Below the pieces are notes generated by a model, which searched no databases, was not told the origin of the DNA, and worked only from the letters and a program-made list of their open reading frames with translations. From assembly GCA_022616375.1 (NCBI GenBank), contig JAKEEW010000401.1, positions 1-35,758 on the forward strand: 35,758 bases of DNA, in the 5' to 3' direction. The DNA is from Sporichthyaceae bacterium. Its GTDB lineage: Bacteria; Actinomycetota; Actinomycetes; JAKEEW01. The position numbers were made by a program, and so were the translations under genes. Each line of letters begins with the position of its first letter. The stretch's first letter is position 1. Of this stretch, positions 6,682-15,183 are shown piece by piece.

Positions 6682-9600
6682 GTGCACCTCAAGTCCGTCA
6701 CGCTGCGCGGGTTCAAGTCATTCGCATCGGCTACCACGTTGCGCTTCGAACCCGGGATCACCTGTGTCGTAGGACCGAACGGCTCGGGTAAGTCCAACGT
6801 GGTCGACGCGCTGGCCTGGGTGATGGGCGAGCAGGGCGCGAAGAGCCTGCGCGGCGGCAAGATGGAAGATGTGATCTTCGCCGGCACCGCCGGCCGGCCG
6901 CCGCTCGGGCGGGCCGAAGTCGTGCTCACGATCGACAACTCGGACGGTGCGCTGCCGATCGAGTACTCCGAGGTCACGATCTCCCGGACCATGTTCCGCA
7001 GCGGCGGCTCCGAGTACGCGATCAACGGCAACCACTGCCGCCTGCTGGACATCCAGGAGCTGCTGTCCGACTCGGGCATCGGCCGGGAGATGCACGTCAT
7101 CGTCGGCCAGGGTCAGCTGGACTCGGTGCTGTCCGCGACCCCGGAGGACCGGCGCGGCTTCATCGAGGAGGCAGCCGGCGTGCTCAAGCACCGCAAGCGC
7201 AAGGAGAAGGCGCTGCGGAAGCTGGACGCGATGCAGGCCAACCTCACCCGGCTGCAGGACCTCACCGCCGAGCTGCGCCGCCAGCTCAAGCCGCTGGGTA
7301 AGCAGGCCGAGGTGGCCCGCAAGGCCGCGGTGATCCAGGCCGACCTGCGCGATGCCAAGCTGCGCCTGCTCGCCGACGATCTGGTGCAGCTGCGCGGCCA
7401 GCTCCAGGCCGAGGTAGCCGACGAGACCGCGCTGCGGGATCGGCGCCGCCTGGTCGAGACCGAGCTGACCACCGGCAAGGCCCGCGAGCAGGAGCTCGAG
7501 GTCGGGCTGGCCGAGGCCGGTCCGGCGTTCGCCCGCGCGCAGGAAGCCTGGTACCGGTTGTCCGGGTTGCGGGAACGGTTCCGTGGCACCGCCGGGCTGG
7601 CCGCCGAGCGCTCCCGCCATCTGGTCGCCGAGACCTCGGCCGAGGAGCGGCGGGGCCGCGATCCCGAGGAGATGGAGACCGAAGCCGCCCGGATCAAGGG
7701 CGAGGAGGCCCAGCTCGCCGAGCAGACCGAGCACGAGCGGGCGGCGCTGGCCGAGGCGGTGACCCGGCGGACCGAGACCGAGCAGGCGTTCGCCGCCGAA
7801 GAGCGCCGGCTCACGACCACGTTGCGGGCGCTGGCCGATCGCCGCGAGGGTTTGGCCAGGCTCACCGGGCAGGTCACCACACTGGAGGCCAAGCTGGCCG
7901 CGGCCGACGCCGAGATCGGCCGGCTCACCGCGGCGCAGGCCGATGCCCAGGCCAGGGCCGAGCAGTACCAGGAGGAGCTGGCCGCGCTGGAGACCCAGGT
8001 CGCCGGGCTTGACGCCAGCGGCGAGGGGCTGGACGCGGAGCACGAGACCGCGACCGCCGTGCTGGCCGCGGTCGAGCAGCGCCTGGCCGGGCTGCACGAG
8101 CAGGAACGCGACGCGGAGCGAGAGCGCGCCGCGCTGGTCGCCCGCAAGGACGCGCTCGAGCTCGGGCTAGCCCACAAGGACGGCGCCGGAGCGCTGCTGG
8201 CCAGCACGGATCGGGTGCCCGGCCTGCTCGGATCGGTGGCCGCACTGGTGACTGTCGAGGCGGGTGCCAGCACCGCGATCGCCGCGGCGCTCGGCATGGC
8301 CGCGGACGCGGTCGCAGTTGCCGACCTGAACGCGGCCATGACCGCACTTCGGCGGCTGAAGTCCGACGAGGCGGGCCGGGCCAGCGTGCTGGTCGGGTCC
8401 GAGGCCGGCTCGGGTACGCCGGGCTCGGTGCTGGTGCCGGACCGGGCCGGCTGGCCCGCGCTGCCGGACGGGTGCCGCTACGCGATCGACCTGATCCAGG
8501 CTCCACCCGCGCTGCATCCGGCGCTGCGCCGGCTACTCGACCGGGTGGTCGTGGTCGCCGATCTCGACCGGGCTGCTGCGCTGCTCGGGTCGGTGACCGG
8601 GGTGACCGCCGTGACCAGGGACGGCGATCTGCTGGGCGGCGACCTCGCGGTCGGCGGCTCGAGCTCGGCACCGAGCCTGATCGAGGTGCAGGCCGCGGTG
8701 GACGACGCGGCGCAGCGGCTGGCCGAAGCCAGCCGGCGCTGCGAGCGGCTGCAGACCGAGATCGAGGCGGCCACCGCGGAGGCCGAGCGGGCCGCGACCA
8801 GGGTCGAGCAGGCCTCGGCGCTGCGTGGCGAGTCGGACAGCCGGCGGTCCGGGCTCGGCCGCCAGGTCGCCCAGCTCGGGGCGACCGCGCGCTCGGCCCA
8901 GGCCGAGTCCGAACGGTTGGCCACCGCGATCGCGGCCGCCCAGGGCACGGTCGACGCAGACACCGCAGGACTGGCCGAGCTGCGCGCCCGGCTGAGCACC
9001 GCGGAGCAGACCCCGGCCGACGAGGAACCCGGCCCGGAGTACCGGGACCGGCTGGCCGCGGCCTGCACTGCGACCCGCCAGACCGAGATGGAGTGCCGGC
9101 TCGCCGTGCGCACCAGCGAGGAACGGATCAGAGCCCTGGCCGGCCGGTCCGAGCAGCTGGTGCGCGCCGCCGCCCAGGAACGCGCGGCGCGGGAGCGAGC
9201 CGCGGCCAGGCAGGCCAGCCGAGTCAGGGAGGCGCGCGTCGCCGCCGCGGTCGCCACCGGCGCGGAGTATGCACTCGGGCTGATCGACGAGTCGCTGCGT
9301 GCCGCGGCCAGAGAGCGCGATCTGGCCGACCGGACCCGGGGCGCGCTGGAAGCCGAGCTGCACGTGCTGCGTGGCCGGATCCGCGAGCTCGACGGCGAGC
9401 TCGACCAGCTCACCGACACCGTGCACAAGGACGAGATGGCCCGCGCCGAGCAGCGGATGCGGATCGAGGCGCTGGAGCAGAAGGCGCTGGAAGAGCACGG
9501 CATCGACGTCACCTCGCTGATCGGCGAGTACGGCCCCGACCAGCCGATCCCGCTGCTGCCCGACCCGGACGCGCCGACCGAGGACGAGACCGGGGCGCCG

Positions 9601-10452
9601 ATCCTGCCGAAGACCCGGGCATACGTGCGGGCCGAGCAGGAGCGCCGGCTAGCCACCGCGGAGCGGGGCTATGCGCTGCTCGGCCGGGTCAACCCGCTCG
9701 CGCTCGAGGAGTACGCGGCGCTCGAGGAGCGGCTGAAGTTCCTCACCGAGCAGCTGGAGGACCTCAAGGCGACCCGGCGTGATCTGCTTACCGTGATCAA
9801 GGAGGTCGACGAGCGGGTCGAGCAGGTGTTCGCGGCCGCGTTCGAGGACACCGCCCGCGAGTTCGAGCAGGTCTTCGCCCGGCTGTTCCCCGGTGGCGAG
9901 GGCCGGCTGGTGCTGACCGATCCGCACGACATGCTGACTACCGGGATCGAGGTCGAGGCTCGCCCGCCCGGCAAGAAGATCAAGCGGCTGTCGCTGCTGT
10001 CCGGTGGCGAGCGGTCGCTGACCGCGGTCGCCCTGCTGGTGGCGATCTTCAAGGCCAGGCCGAGCCCGTTCTACGTGCTCGACGAGGTCGAGGCCGCGCT
10101 CGACGACACCAACCTGGGCCGGCTGCTCGGCATCTACCAGGAGCTACGGGAGTCCAGCCAGCTCATCGTGATCACGCACCAGAAGCGGACGATGGAGATT
10201 GCGGACGCCTTGTACGGTACGTCCATGCGTGGCGACGGCGTGACCGCGGTGATCAGCCAGCGGCTCAGGGACGACGACTCGGTCGCGGCCGGGTCTGCCA
10301 ACGGCTCTAACGGGGGTCCGAACGGGGGACCGCATGGCGGTCCGACCCGGGCACCGGTGCCGGCGCTGTCGGGTCCGACCGTCCCTGGCCCGACCGTCCC
10401 TGGCCCGACCATCCCGGCCCCGGCCGGCCCGGCCGACCGGGCCAGGACGTGA
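6682..10452 (+). CDS. smc: chromosome segregation ATPase SMC
   Basis: SMC is the ATPase core of bacterial condensin, working as a homodimer with ScpA/ScpB to organise and segregate the chromosome. The product is 1256 residues from the GTG at 6682, chosen because AGGAGA at 6669-6674 precedes it and MHLKSVTLRGFKSFA is the family N-terminus; the frame's extension to 6550 lacks homology. Order: Walker A GPNGSGKSN (about 32-40), first coiled coil, hinge (about 512-660), second coiled coil rich in Ala/Glu/Arg, signature LLSGGERSLTAVAL (about 1103-1116), Walker B YVLDEVEAALDD (about 1131-1142). A 55-residue Gly/Pro/Asn-rich tail (from about 1201) with PTVPGPTVPGPT repeats is unusual. The stop overlaps the next gene by GTGA. 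Confidence 0.97.
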   Translation: MHLKSVTLRGFKSFASATTLRFEPGITCVVGPNGSGKSNVVDALAWVMGEQGAKSLRGGKMEDVIFAGTAGRPPLGRAEVVLTIDNSDGALPIEYSEVTISRTMFRSGGSEYAINGNHCRLLDIQELLSDSGIGREMHVIVGQGQLDSVLSATPEDRRGFIEEAAGVLKHRKRKEKALRKLDAMQANLTRLQDLTAELRRQLKPLGKQAEVARKAAVIQADLRDAKLRLLADDLVQLRGQLQAEVADETALRDRRRLVETELTTGKAREQELEVGLAEAGPAFARAQEAWYRLSGLRERFRGTAGLAAERSRHLVAETSAEERRGRDPEEMETEAARIKGEEAQLAEQTEHERAALAEAVTRRTETEQAFAAEERRLTTTLRALADRREGLARLTGQVTTLEAKLAAADAEIGRLTAAQADAQARAEQYQEELAALETQVAGLDASGEGLDAEHETATAVLAAVEQRLAGLHEQERDAERERAALVARKDALELGLAHKDGAGALLASTDRVPGLLGSVAALVTVEAGASTAIAAALGMAADAVAVADLNAAMTALRRLKSDEAGRASVLVGSEAGSGTPGSVLVPDRAGWPALPDGCRYAIDLIQAPPALHPALRRLLDRVVVVADLDRAAALLGSVTGVTAVTRDGDLLGGDLAVGGSSSAPSLIEVQAAVDDAAQRLAEASRRCERLQTEIEAATAEAERAATRVEQASALRGESDSRRSGLGRQVAQLGATARSAQAESERLATAIAAAQGTVDADTAGLAELRARLSTAEQTPADEEPGPEYRDRLAAACTATRQTEMECRLAVRTSEERIRALAGRSEQLVRAAAQERAARERAAARQASRVREARVAAAVATGAEYALGLIDESLRAAARERDLADRTRGALEAELHVLRGRIRELDGELDQLTDTVHKDEMARAEQRMRIEALEQKALEEHGIDVTSLIGEYGPDQPIPLLPDPDAPTEDETGAPILPKTRAYVRAEQERRLATAERGYALLGRVNPLALEEYAALEERLKFLTEQLEDLKATRRDLLTVIKEVDERVEQVFAAAFEDTAREFEQVFARLFPGGEGRLVLTDPHDMLTTGIEVEARPPGKKIKRLSLLSGGERSLTAVALLVAIFKARPSPFYVLDEVEAALDDTNLGRLLGIYQELRESSQLIVITHQKRTMEIADALYGTSMRGDGVTAVISQRLRDDDSVAAGSANGSNGGPNGGPHGGPTRAPVPALSGPTVPGPTVPGPTIPAPAGPADRART

Positions 10453-11114
10453 CCGCGGCTGCGCGCAGCAACGGTTCCGAGCCGGCCGGCGACCGCCCGT
10501 TCGACGTGCTGCTGTGCGATCTGGACGGGGTGCTGCGGGTCTGGGATCCGAAGCTGTGGCCGCCGATCGAGGAACGGCACGGCCTGCGGCCAGGTGCGAT
10601 CTACTCCACCGCGTTCCAGGCCGAACTGCTGATGCCGCCGGTGCTCGGGCAGATCAGCGACGAGCAGTGGCGGCTCGCGGTGGCTCGGGAGCTGGCCGGT
10701 GAATACGGCATCGAGACGGCCGCGGCGGCGGTTGCCGACTGGGCCGCGCCCACCGGCCGGGTCGAGCCGGCCGCATTAGCGCTGGTCCAGCAGGTCAGGG
10801 CGGCCGGAATCCGGACCGTCCTGGTGACCAACGCGACGTCCAGGCTGGACCGTGATCTGGCCGCGCTCGGGCTGGATGAGGCGGTCGACGCGGTCGTCAA
10901 CTCGTCCCGGATCGGCGTGGTGAAGCCGGACCGCGAGATCTACCTGCATGCCGCCGAGGTGGGCGGAGCGGAACCACGGCGGTGCCTGTTCGTGGACGAC
11001 ACGCCGGCCAACGTGGTCGGGGCCGAGACGGTCGGGATGACCGCGCTGCTCTACACCGGACCCGACATGCTGCCGGTGGTCGCTACCACGCTCGGGCTCG
11101 AGCTCGCCGGCTAG
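10449..11114 (+). CDS. HAD-superfamily hydrolase
   Basis: A 221-residue haloacid dehalogenase-like hydrolase, probably a small-molecule phosphatase in the cytoplasm. Motif I is FDVLLCDLDGVLRVWD (nucleophile Asp in DLDGV), motif II VLVTNATS, motif III Lys in GVVKPDREIY, and motif IV CLFVDDTPANVVGA. The alpha-helical cap between motifs I and II puts it with the subclass I (DhaK/EpoxHydrolase-like) group. Substrate cannot be read from sequence. The GTG start overlaps the smc stop by 4 bases, so it is translationally coupled to smc. The stop TAG at 11112-11114 abuts the stop of the convergent gene with no bases between. Confidence 0.85.
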   Translation: MTAAARSNGSEPAGDRPFDVLLCDLDGVLRVWDPKLWPPIEERHGLRPGAIYSTAFQAELLMPPVLGQISDEQWRLAVARELAGEYGIETAAAAVADWAAPTGRVEPAALALVQQVRAAGIRTVLVTNATSRLDRDLAALGLDEAVDAVVNSSRIGVVKPDREIYLHAAEVGGAEPRRCLFVDDTPANVVGAETVGMTALLYTGPDMLPVVATTLGLELAG

Positions 11115-12113
11115 CTAGACGCCTGGGCTGGCCTCGCCCCGCTCGGTGCCCGACGCCAGGTCGGCGTACATGGCCCGGAAGTCCTCGTCCGGCATGATCT
11201 GCCACTCCCGTGCGCCGCGGTCCACCGCGAGCAGGCTCATCGTGTCGTCGCGCCACCAGTAGACCTCGGGGCTGACCGGGTGCGGCAGCGACGCGAACAT
11301 CTGTGCGGTCCTGGCCACCATCCAGGGCACCGCCTCCGCGGTCTGGGTCCGGTCCGCGATGATGTGGATCATCGTGGTGTCGTGCTGCGGCACCGCGACC
11401 AGCACCCCGTTCGGGGCCGGCGCCGGCAGCAGATCCTCGATGAACAGGGCCGGCGACGCGCCGTGGCTGGCCTCGGAGACTACGAGCGAGACCGTCGCCC
11501 CGCCGGCCAGCTCCTGTACCCCGACATGCCACGGCTCGATCACTCGGCGGGAGTTCGCCCTGGCCTGGGCCAGCACCTCGACGTCCTCCACCGGCTCGGC
11601 GGCCCACCGGCCCAAGTCTGCCCAGCGCAGCGCGCTCGGGGTCCGGCTCAGCCCGTTGGACGGCCGGTCCACGTCGACGAATACCGCCGCGTCGATCCCG
11701 GCCGCGTAGCTGCGTACCAGCGCCTGGTCCTCGTCCGCGTGCCCAGCGGGTTGTAACCGGATCAGCAACCGCTCCTTGACCGCCTCGAAGCTCTGGGTCA
11801 GCTCGTCCCGGCGGGCCTCCCAGGCCGGGTAGCCGAGGGTGGCCTCCACCCAGCGGTCCACCACCGCGTTCCGGCGCGCTTGCGGGGCCAGCCACCAGGA
11901 TCGGACCACCTCGGTGAGGTCGGCCTGCAGCAGCCGGCCGTTCAGGAGTAGGTCGACGGTCCACGGATCGAGCCAGGTGAACCGCACCCCACCGCGCCGC
12001 AGGGCGGCCGTGACCAGGCTCTTGACGGGCTGCTCCGGGCGAACGGCAACGCCGTCCGAGGAGCCGAGGCGTGCGTCCGGCTCCTCCGCGGTGACCAGCG
12101 TGAAGATCCCCAT
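11115..12113 (-). CDS. conserved hypothetical protein (possibly YtpQ/DUF1444-like)
   Basis: A soluble 332-residue protein on the reverse strand with no signal peptide or membrane segment. It starts MGIFTLVTAEEPDARLGSS, with AGAAGG 8 bases upstream of the ATG. The N-terminal third contains a WW pair (VVRSWWLAPQARR), the middle TPSALRWADLGRWAAEPVED followed by an ARANSR segment, and the C-terminal half SPEVYWWRDDTMSLLAVDRG. The middle segment faintly resembles DUF1444/YtpQ proteins; I would not transfer a function. It is a lone gene, divergent from ftsY (126 bases) and convergent with the HAD gene. It could have entered the smc-ftsY interval after that pair was established. Confidence 0.75.
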   Translation of the reverse strand: MGIFTLVTAEEPDARLGSSDGVAVRPEQPVKSLVTAALRRGGVRFTWLDPWTVDLLLNGRLLQADLTEVVRSWWLAPQARRNAVVDRWVEATLGYPAWEARRDELTQSFEAVKERLLIRLQPAGHADEDQALVRSYAAGIDAAVFVDVDRPSNGLSRTPSALRWADLGRWAAEPVEDVEVLAQARANSRRVIEPWHVGVQELAGGATVSLVVSEASHGASPALFIEDLLPAPAPNGVLVAVPQHDTTMIHIIADRTQTAEAVPWMVARTAQMFASLPHPVSPEVYWWRDDTMSLLAVDRGAREWQIMPDEDFRAMYADLASGTERGEASPGV

Positions 12114-12218
12114 GTGTCAGCCTTCTGCGCGATTGCCGGGTCAGCCTACTGAACGTCAACGTCATTGGGATCCGATCGGTTACGCACCAATTCGGTGTGC
12201 TGCTTGCCCGAGTTCGGC

Positions 12219-12234
12219 ATCTGACAGACTGAGC
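12219..12234 (+). promoter_or_regulatory. ftsY promoter-like 16-mer ATCTGACAGACTGAGC
   Basis: It contains a candidate -10 CAGACT (12225-12230) whose end is 9 bases before the ftsY ATG, fitting a leaderless transcript. It is identical in 14 of 16 positions to the element before rpsP (16814-16829). A TTGCCC at 12204-12209 could be a -35, but the spacing of 15 is short. Confidence 0.45.
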
Positions 12235-12239
12235 CCGCT

Positions 12240-13379
12240 ATGGAAATCTTGATTGTCGCCGTGGCCCTGGCCGTGATCCTGCTGGTCACCGCGGGTCTGC
12301 TGACCAGCTCCCGGCGGCGCCGCCGGCCGCCGGCCGGACCGATCCCGCCGATCACACCGACCACGCCGGCTACCCAGGCCGAGCCCGGCATCCCCGGCCA
12401 GCGCGAGCCCGCCGGCGACTACGCCGAGCCCGAGGCTCCGGTCACCACGATCGAGCGCCCCGAACCGGCGGCCGGCCGGCTGGTCCGGCTGCGGTCCCGG
12501 CTGGCCAGGTCCAACACGGCGTTGGGGCAGGGCCTGCTCGCCCTGCTGTCCAGGGACCACCTCGACGAGTCCACCTGGGAAGAGATCGAGGACGTGCTGC
12601 TGACCGCCGACCTGGGCGTCGCGCCCACCGGCGAGCTGGTCGAACGGCTGCGGACCAGGGCCAGGGTGGAGGGCATGACCTCGGCCGCGCAGGCCAGGCA
12701 GGTGCTGCGGGAGGAACTGCTCGCCCTGGTGGACCCGAGCCTGGACCGCAGCCTGCGGATCGACCGGGCCGGCCCACCCTCGGTGGTCCTCGTGGTCGGG
12801 GTCAACGGCACCGGTAAGACCACGACGACCGGCAAGCTGGCCCGGGTACTGATCGCCGAAGGGCACACCGTCGTGCTCGGCGCGGCCGATACGTTCCGGG
12901 CCGCGGCCGCCGAGCAGCTGACCACCTGGGGCGCCCGGGTCGGAGCCAGGACCGTGCGCGGTCCGGAAGGCGCGGACCCGGCCAGCGTCGCGTTCGACGC
13001 GGTTCGCGAAGGGATCGACGAGGGCGCCGACGCGGTGCTGGTGGACACCGCCGGCCGGTTGCACACCAAGACCGGGCTGATGGACGAGCTCGGCAAGGTC
13101 AAGCGAGTGGTGGAGAAGCACGGGCCGGTGGACGAGGTGCTGCTGGTCCTGGACGCGACCACCGGGCAGAACGGCATGGTCCAGGCCCGGGTGTTCGCCG
13201 AGGTCGTGGACGTCACCGGGATCGTGCTGACCAAGCTGGACGGGACTGCCAAGGGCGGCATCGTGGTCGCGGTGCAGCGCGAGCTCGGCGTGCCGGTCAA
13301 GCTGGTCGGCCTGGGCGAGGGCCCGGACGACCTGGCGCCGTTCGACCCGGAGGCGTTCGTCGACGCGCTGGTTTCCTAA
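12240..13379 (+). CDS. ftsY: signal recognition particle receptor FtsY
   Basis: FtsY is the membrane receptor for the SRP-ribosome complex. The protein is 379 residues: a hydrophobic helix at 2-22 (IAVALAVILLV type), an Arg stop (RRRRR), a Pro-rich linker, then the NG domain. G1 is GVNGTGKTTTT (from about 187), the DTFRAAAAEQL insertion box follows, G3 is VDTAGRLHTK (about 268-277) and G4 TKLDGTAKGG (about 330-339), which distinguish FtsY from Ffh. Unlike E. coli FtsY it has a true transmembrane anchor, as is common in actinobacteria. The ATG has no SD; a -10-like CAGACT ends 9 bases upstream, so it may be leaderless. Confidence 0.96.
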   Translation: MEILIVAVALAVILLVTAGLLTSSRRRRRPPAGPIPPITPTTPATQAEPGIPGQREPAGDYAEPEAPVTTIERPEPAAGRLVRLRSRLARSNTALGQGLLALLSRDHLDESTWEEIEDVLLTADLGVAPTGELVERLRTRARVEGMTSAAQARQVLREELLALVDPSLDRSLRIDRAGPPSVVLVVGVNGTGKTTTTGKLARVLIAEGHTVVLGAADTFRAAAAEQLTTWGARVGARTVRGPEGADPASVAFDAVREGIDEGADAVLVDTAGRLHTKTGLMDELGKVKRVVEKHGPVDEVLLVLDATTGQNGMVQARVFAEVVDVTGIVLTKLDGTAKGGIVVAVQRELGVPVKLVGLGEGPDDLAPFDPEAFVDALVS

Positions 13380-13410
13380 CCCCCGCCCCTCCGCCTGACG
13401 CAGTTTTCTG

Positions 13411-13484
13411 GATCATTACTCGCGATCTGCGCAGACAAATCGCCCAAATTGGGTGATCGTTTGCGCAGATCGCGGGTAATGATC
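13411..13484. repeat. 74-base near-perfect palindrome between ftsY and ffh
   Basis: Left arm 13411-13447 and right arm 13449-13484 are almost fully complementary: outer GATCATTAC / GTAATGATC, middle CGCGATCTGCGCA / TGCGCAGATCGCG, inner CCCAA / TTGGG with a single central A. Only a few mismatches and one bulge interrupt about 35 base pairs. It begins 31 bases after the ftsY stop. It may serve as a terminator, but the length and AT-rich ends suggest a mobile or repetitive palindromic element. Confidence 0.75.
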
Positions 13485-13513
13485 GGGAAGAGCGGCGGGA
13501 TGTCGCGGTCGAC

Positions 13514-13519
13514 TACCCT
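13514..13519 (+). promoter_or_regulatory. candidate -10 of ffh
   Basis: TACCCT in the context GACTACCCTGAC fits the actinobacterial TAnnnT -10. It would give a leader of about 35-40 bases ending in GAGG (13550-13553), 7 bases before the GTG. No clear -35 was found. Confidence 0.4.
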
Positions 13520-13560
13520 GACGGGGTCCCCGCAGTCCACGAACTGATCGAGGCCCGCTC

Positions 13561-15174
13561 GTGTTCGACACGCTTTCCGATCGCCTCGCCGCGACCTTCA
13601 AGAACCTGCGCGGCAAGGGCCGGCTCTCACCCGCCGACCTCGACGCGACCGCCAGGGAGATCCGGGTCGCGCTGCTCGAGGCCGATGTTGCGCTGCCGGT
13701 GGTCCGGGAGTTCATCGCCGCGGTGAAGGAGCGGGCGAGCGGGGCGGAGGTGCACCAGGCACTCAACCCGAGCCAGCAGGTCATCAAGATCGTAAATGAC
13801 GAGCTGGTCCGGATCCTCGGTGGCGAGACCCGGCGGCTGCGGTTCGCCAAGCACCCGCCCACCGTGATCATGCTGGCCGGTCTGCAGGGCACCGGTAAGA
13901 CCACGCTGGCCGGCAAGCTCGGTCGCTGGCTCAAGGCGCAGGGCAACCACCCGCTGCTGGTGGCGGCCGACCTGCAGCGCCCGAACGCGGTCCAGCAGCT
14001 CCAGGTGGTGGGGGAGCGCGCCGGGGTGCCGGTGTTCGCGCCCGAGCCGGGCAACGGGGTGGGCGATCCGGTCGCGGTCGCCAAGGCGTCGATCGAGCAC
14101 GCCCACTCGAAGCTCTACAACGTGGTAGTGATCGACACCGCCGGGCGGCTCGGTATCGACGCGGAGATGATGAAGCAGGCCGCCGACATCCGGGACGCGG
14201 TGAGCCCGGACGAGGTCCTGTTCGTGGTCGACGCGATGATCGGACAGGATGCGGTCGCCACCGCCCAGGCCTTCCTGGACGGCGTCGGTTTCGACGGGGT
14301 CGTGCTGACCAAGCTGGACGGCGACGCCCGCGGTGGCGCCGCGCTCTCGGTCGCCCAGGTGACCGGGCGCCAGATCATGTTCGCCAGCAATGGCGAGAAA
14401 CTCGACGACTTCGACGTGTTCCATCCGGACCGGATGGCCTCGCGCATCCTCGGGATGGGCGACCTGCTCACCCTCATCGAGCAGGCGGAGCGGACCTTCG
14501 ACGCCGATCAGGCCGCGAAGATGGCCGAGAAGGTGGCCAGCGGTCGCGCCCACGAGATGACCCTGGAGGACTTCCTCGCGCAGATGGAGCAGGTACGCAA
14601 GCTCGGCTCCATCTCGAAGCTGCTCGGGATGATCCCGGGCATGGGGGAGATGCGTGAGCAGATCAACAACATCGACGAGCGAGAGATCGACCGGATCGCC
14701 GCGATCATCAAGTCGATGACCCCGGCCGAGCGGGCCGAGCCGAAGATCATCAACGGTTCGCGCCGGGCCCGGATCGCACGCGGTGCCGGAGTGACCGTGA
14801 CCGACGTGAACGGCCTGCTGGATCGCTTCGGCGATGCCCAGAAGATGATGAAGCAGATGTCCCGCGGCGGCGGTGGCTTCCCTGGGATGCCTGGCATGCC
14901 CGGCATCCCGGGCATGCCAGGCGGCGGGAAGAAGTCGCGGGGCAAGTCGGCCGGGAAGAAGGGCAAGAAGCCCAACCGCAGCGGTAACCCCGCGCGCAGC
15001 GGCAACCCGGCCAAGCAGAGCGGCGGGCAGCCGGGCCGTACCAGTCCGGGCGAGCTTCCAGCCGCGTTCGGCGGCGGCGCCTTTGGCGGCGGCTCGGCGA
15101 CCGGACAACCGGGTCCCGACGACATCGACCTTCCGCCGGAGCTGCGCGACTTCCTGGGCGGCGGCCCGCGGTAG
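13561..15174 (+). CDS. ffh: signal recognition particle protein Ffh
   Basis: Ffh binds 4.5S RNA and signal sequences emerging from the ribosome and docks on FtsY. The product is 537 residues from the GTG at 13561. The N domain begins MFDTLSDRLAATFKNLRGKG; G1 is GLQGTGKTT (from 107); DTAGRLGIDAEMM and TKLDGDARGGAALS follow. The M domain carries the RNA-binding GSRRARIARGAG (near residue 400-411). After it comes a long tail (about 441-537): four GMPG/GIPG triplets, a Lys/Arg/Ser block, Gly-rich FGGGAFGGGS, and the acidic end DDIDLPPELRDFLGG. The family's GMPG tail is known, but this one looks long. The gene is separated from ftsY by 181 bases. Confidence 0.96.
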   Translation: MFDTLSDRLAATFKNLRGKGRLSPADLDATAREIRVALLEADVALPVVREFIAAVKERASGAEVHQALNPSQQVIKIVNDELVRILGGETRRLRFAKHPPTVIMLAGLQGTGKTTLAGKLGRWLKAQGNHPLLVAADLQRPNAVQQLQVVGERAGVPVFAPEPGNGVGDPVAVAKASIEHAHSKLYNVVVIDTAGRLGIDAEMMKQAADIRDAVSPDEVLFVVDAMIGQDAVATAQAFLDGVGFDGVVLTKLDGDARGGAALSVAQVTGRQIMFASNGEKLDDFDVFHPDRMASRILGMGDLLTLIEQAERTFDADQAAKMAEKVASGRAHEMTLEDFLAQMEQVRKLGSISKLLGMIPGMGEMREQINNIDEREIDRIAAIIKSMTPAERAEPKIINGSRRARIARGAGVTVTDVNGLLDRFGDAQKMMKQMSRGGGGFPGMPGMPGIPGMPGGGKKSRGKSAGKKGKKPNRSGNPARSGNPAKQSGGQPGRTSPGELPAAFGGGAFGGGSATGQPGPDDIDLPPELRDFLGGGPR

Positions 15175-15183
15175 GCGCGTTCC

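Noticed and set aside
6718-8097. Leu/Gly-rich reverse frame inside smc
   Set aside because: Composition is the complement of the Ala/Glu/Arg coiled coil codons; no independent support.
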